NCBI GenBank assembly: GCA_021399445.1
Contig: JAJTUQ010000005.1
Location: forward strand, 3,596,001 to 3,660,000
Reading direction: 5' to 3'
DNA length: 64,000 nucleotides
DNA from: Xylogone sp. PMI_703
Taxonomy: Eukaryota > Ascomycota > Leotiomycetes
A program made the translations under genes and the position numbers. Below the pieces are notes generated by a model that was not told the origin of the DNA, did not search any database, and was given only the letters and a program-made list of their open reading frames with translations. Every line of letters begins with the position of its first letter. Within the stretch, counting starts at the first letter, position 1. Below are positions 61,685-64,000 of the stretch, in pieces.

Positions 61685-63528
61685 TTAAATGATTTTCACA
61701 GTCTGCCTTGTTGTGGCAGCCTCCCATTGAACCCAGTTATGTCTCTCACACTCCACAAGGCCAATTCTCTCATAGCACCCCGGAGATGTAGTAGAAGCTC
61801 TCAGGACGAGGCCTATTGCATAGTTACTTTTATCGATTATAAAGAGCAAAAAGTGTAGATCTTCACTATTAAGCTCCTCTCCATCAGGGCCTATATCTGG
61901 CTCAATGTCCTCTGTCAGCTTCTTGTATTCTGGATGGTTCTCCGTAACTGCAAAGTGAAGTATCCTTTCCATGTTATTCCTGTTGTTGATATGCGTACGT
62001 CTCTCAATATGAATAGGAGCCACATCCCCTAAAATCTCAACATACCCCGTGAGAGTTGGGCCGAAGATGTTTGACTGCGCTGGAGTGTATTCAGCACTCA
62101 TAACTTGACACAGAATCGCTTTGCTGCTGCCTGAAAACGATATTGGACCTGTAACAGAAGCCCATGACCAAGATGGAGCGTAATATTCAGGATGACGTCT
62201 AGCAGAAAGGTATTCTTTCTCTCCAAACAGAGCGGTCCTGACTTTGAAAGAATCCCATAATAAGTCTAAAGGCAGATTACTTTTCCATATACCAGCTAGG
62301 TATTCGTCTTTAGTTCTTTGCTGGAATATCTCTGCTAAGCCAGATATTGCTGGCAGCTTATCAGAAATAAACGCTATATCTCGTCTCGTATACTCCCTCA
62401 CGATAGCTTGCCAGCCAGCTTTCCCTGCCCCACCGTCTTCACTGCCACCTTCAGCTGCTGAATTATGTAGCATTCTTGGAGAGAGCAACCGTTCTTGGAG
62501 AGTCCACGCTCTATCATCCAGATAGCTCACACCATCTTCCGTATGGCAGGTTAGGTTCTCTAGGCTAGGAGTATCTTGCATATTATTGCGCGGAGACACA
62601 TAGACGTAGCTTTTATGATCGGACCCTGGGTTAGTGAGCTCCATTCGGTAGACAGTCCTTTGGGGGTCATTGCTCGAGGAGAAACAACCACCATCTGAAT
62701 CTGGTGCCCTCTCGGCTGCAATTGTAACATATGCATTCTTTTAAACGCTGCTCATCTTCGCCGCTTCTGTTTGCCAATCTAGTGGATCGTCCTGGATGAT
62801 GCAGAACGAGTCTATCCAAATATATTGGATACCTAGCATCCTGGTGATACGTATTGCATCACGAAATGTCTTGGGAAACGAGTCTAGCGATATCGCCTTG
62901 GTGAACTCCTGTAGTGTTGATTTCGTAGTCAGTAGCCTTTTACTGACCTCTGTCTTCCCCCAGCAGTGACTCAGAGCAACATAGTCGTGGTACTTTCCTT
63001 CCGTTACTACGAGGCGTGGTTCTTCCGTATCTGACCCTACACTGATCACTCTGGTAGGGGATGGCTCCTGCTAGTTGGCGAGCATTTGGGATGATGTTTA
63101 ATACAGTCCTCTATCCAGTTCACAGCAATCTGAAGATTATTTTCTGATGGTAGATTTCTGGGAACGTTAAGTGATGCCCCAATTAGGGGCCGCAGCGAAG
63201 GTTCCTCTCCTTTAATAATGTTAGCAATGAAAGTACTGCGTTTAATAAAAAGCTCGCCCGTAACTGTGTATAATATCAATCTTTGCAGGTGTCTTCTACC
63301 TTCTAGCTTGAATGGCCATAAGGTCAAGGTACCAGGAATAAGATTTGTATCAAGTAGCACAGCACCGAGTTTATTCCAGTCAGCATATGCCGATACTGCT
63401 ACCCATATCATGGCGCACCCAGAACATCCATCCTGCGCTGATTTCAAGAGGTCGGGTCGGTAAATAAGCCACTGCTTTTTATCTTCCGTTGGAGCACGTA
63501 TGTTATTACAATATGGGCAAGTATCCAT
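61685..63528 (-). pseudogene. Broken HET-domain (heterokaryon incompatibility) gene
   Basis: The three HET blocks are all readable: YVALSHCWGK, then FRDAIRITRMLGIQYIWID with SFCIIQDDPLDW, then AWTLQERLLSPRMLHN. An N-terminal region with a CPYCNN zinc-knuckle-like start and the HPKC motif precedes them. HET proteins trigger programmed cell death after non-self recognition in filamentous fungi. Two lesions break the frame. Near 63050 the reading frame shifts by one base (a net one-base deletion) between SRSHPLP and the downstream TRVISVG. At 62741-62743 a TAA stands where the family usually has Tyr, in MSSV-stop-KNAYVTIAA. The rest stays open to the stop at 61685. The 1844-base span is one short of a multiple of three. 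No intron fits either site. It is most likely an inactive allele or a decaying paralogue; a sequence error could explain one lesion but hardly both. Confidence 0.85.
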
Positions 63529-64000
63529 CCTCAGGTTTTGTCACCACATTTACCTGTCGCTTAATACCGAAAGACGGGTTCAAACCTGGCTAAGTTTCTG
63601 GAGACCGCCCCTGAGTATATATAGCTACCAGCTGAACCTTTAGTCAGCATGAATTAAATTAGAGTCTCTATTGGTGGCATTGCATCTGGGGTAGGAATAT
63701 TAAATCTCAAGTGATATTATACCTTGATCCAGAAATTGCGGCTTTAGATTTTCAATTCAAACTACGCATCGAAATCCGTTAAAATCCTAGATTTATGGAA
63801 TAAGACGGCTATATTGCTATTCTAGAATAACTGCCGAATAAATATTTGAAGTTTGAATTGTAGGCTTTCAATTAATAGCCTAACAACACAGATTGATGGT
63901 GTTTACATAGCATAGACTATTAAAGCACATTATCTAATTACACCCTAATTCTCTCCCTCATATCTACAGATTCGCCCTTCCGGTCTATAAAATCAGACAC
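63529..64000. other. A+T-rich right end, no gene seen
   Basis: Upstream flank of the HET pseudogene, strongly A+T-rich after about 63650. No coding or RNA feature supported. Confidence 0.45.

Noticed and set aside
63050..63120. An intron that would bridge the HET frameshift
   Set aside because: The only GT...AG candidate is about 36 bases, too short, and would remove the conserved HPKC motif.

Overview
The window looks like nuclear DNA of a filamentous ascomycete, most likely Leotiomycetes/Helotiales (the rank is inference). The evidence is genes split by short GT-AG introns of about 50-170 bp, a HET-domain gene, a BOLA3-type BolA, a filamentous-type Doa10 with long disordered inserts, and long intergenic spaces without bacterial-style operons. 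No tRNA, rRNA, CRISPR array, intact transposon or virus-like gene was recognised.

Layout. 1-3.66 kb: no supportable gene. 3.66-5.97 kb: two minus-strand genes, an extended-SDR D-erythronate dehydrogenase-like enzyme and a guanyl-specific RNase T1-family gene whose first exon could not be found. 8.1-10.55 kb (minus): a single-pass membrane protein ending in KDEL. It is divergent from 11.9-17.5 kb (plus), a Doa10/MARCH6-type RING-CH E3 ligase. Both proteins point to the endoplasmic reticulum. 17.5-38.1 kb: about 20 kb without a recognisable gene, with microsatellites, CT blocks and most of the copies of a recurring GTACAGTAC/GTACTGTAC word; its right end probably holds the promoter and 5' leader of the next gene. 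38.1-40.4 kb: a glycogen-targeting subunit of protein phosphatase 1 (RVxF motif plus CBM21). 41.9-42.6 kb: a mitochondrial BolA (Bol3/BOLA3 type). 43.9-45.9 kb: a membrane protein with a Gln/Ala/Ser-rich array. 46.4-46.8 kb (minus): a small KPLPPLP protein. 48.6-50.7 kb: a charged coiled-coil protein with EGER and LREEER tandem repeats. 50.7-56.6 kb: no gene seen. 56.7-58.1 kb: a C2H2 zinc-finger regulator. 59.7-61.4 kb (minus): a seven-exon FAD-dependent monooxygenase with a probable GC-AG intron. 61.7-63.5 kb (minus): a HET-domain gene broken by a frameshift and an in-frame stop.

The genes do not form one pathway. The clearest functional link is the divergent pair of a KDEL-ending, membrane-anchored protein and the ER-associated degradation ligase Doa10. 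The last 5 kb (monooxygenase plus broken HET gene) reads like accessory, fast-evolving sequence. Exon joins were read by eye and checked by whether exon lengths sum to a multiple of three; they hold for all multi-exon models given here, except that the RNase gene lacks its first exon.
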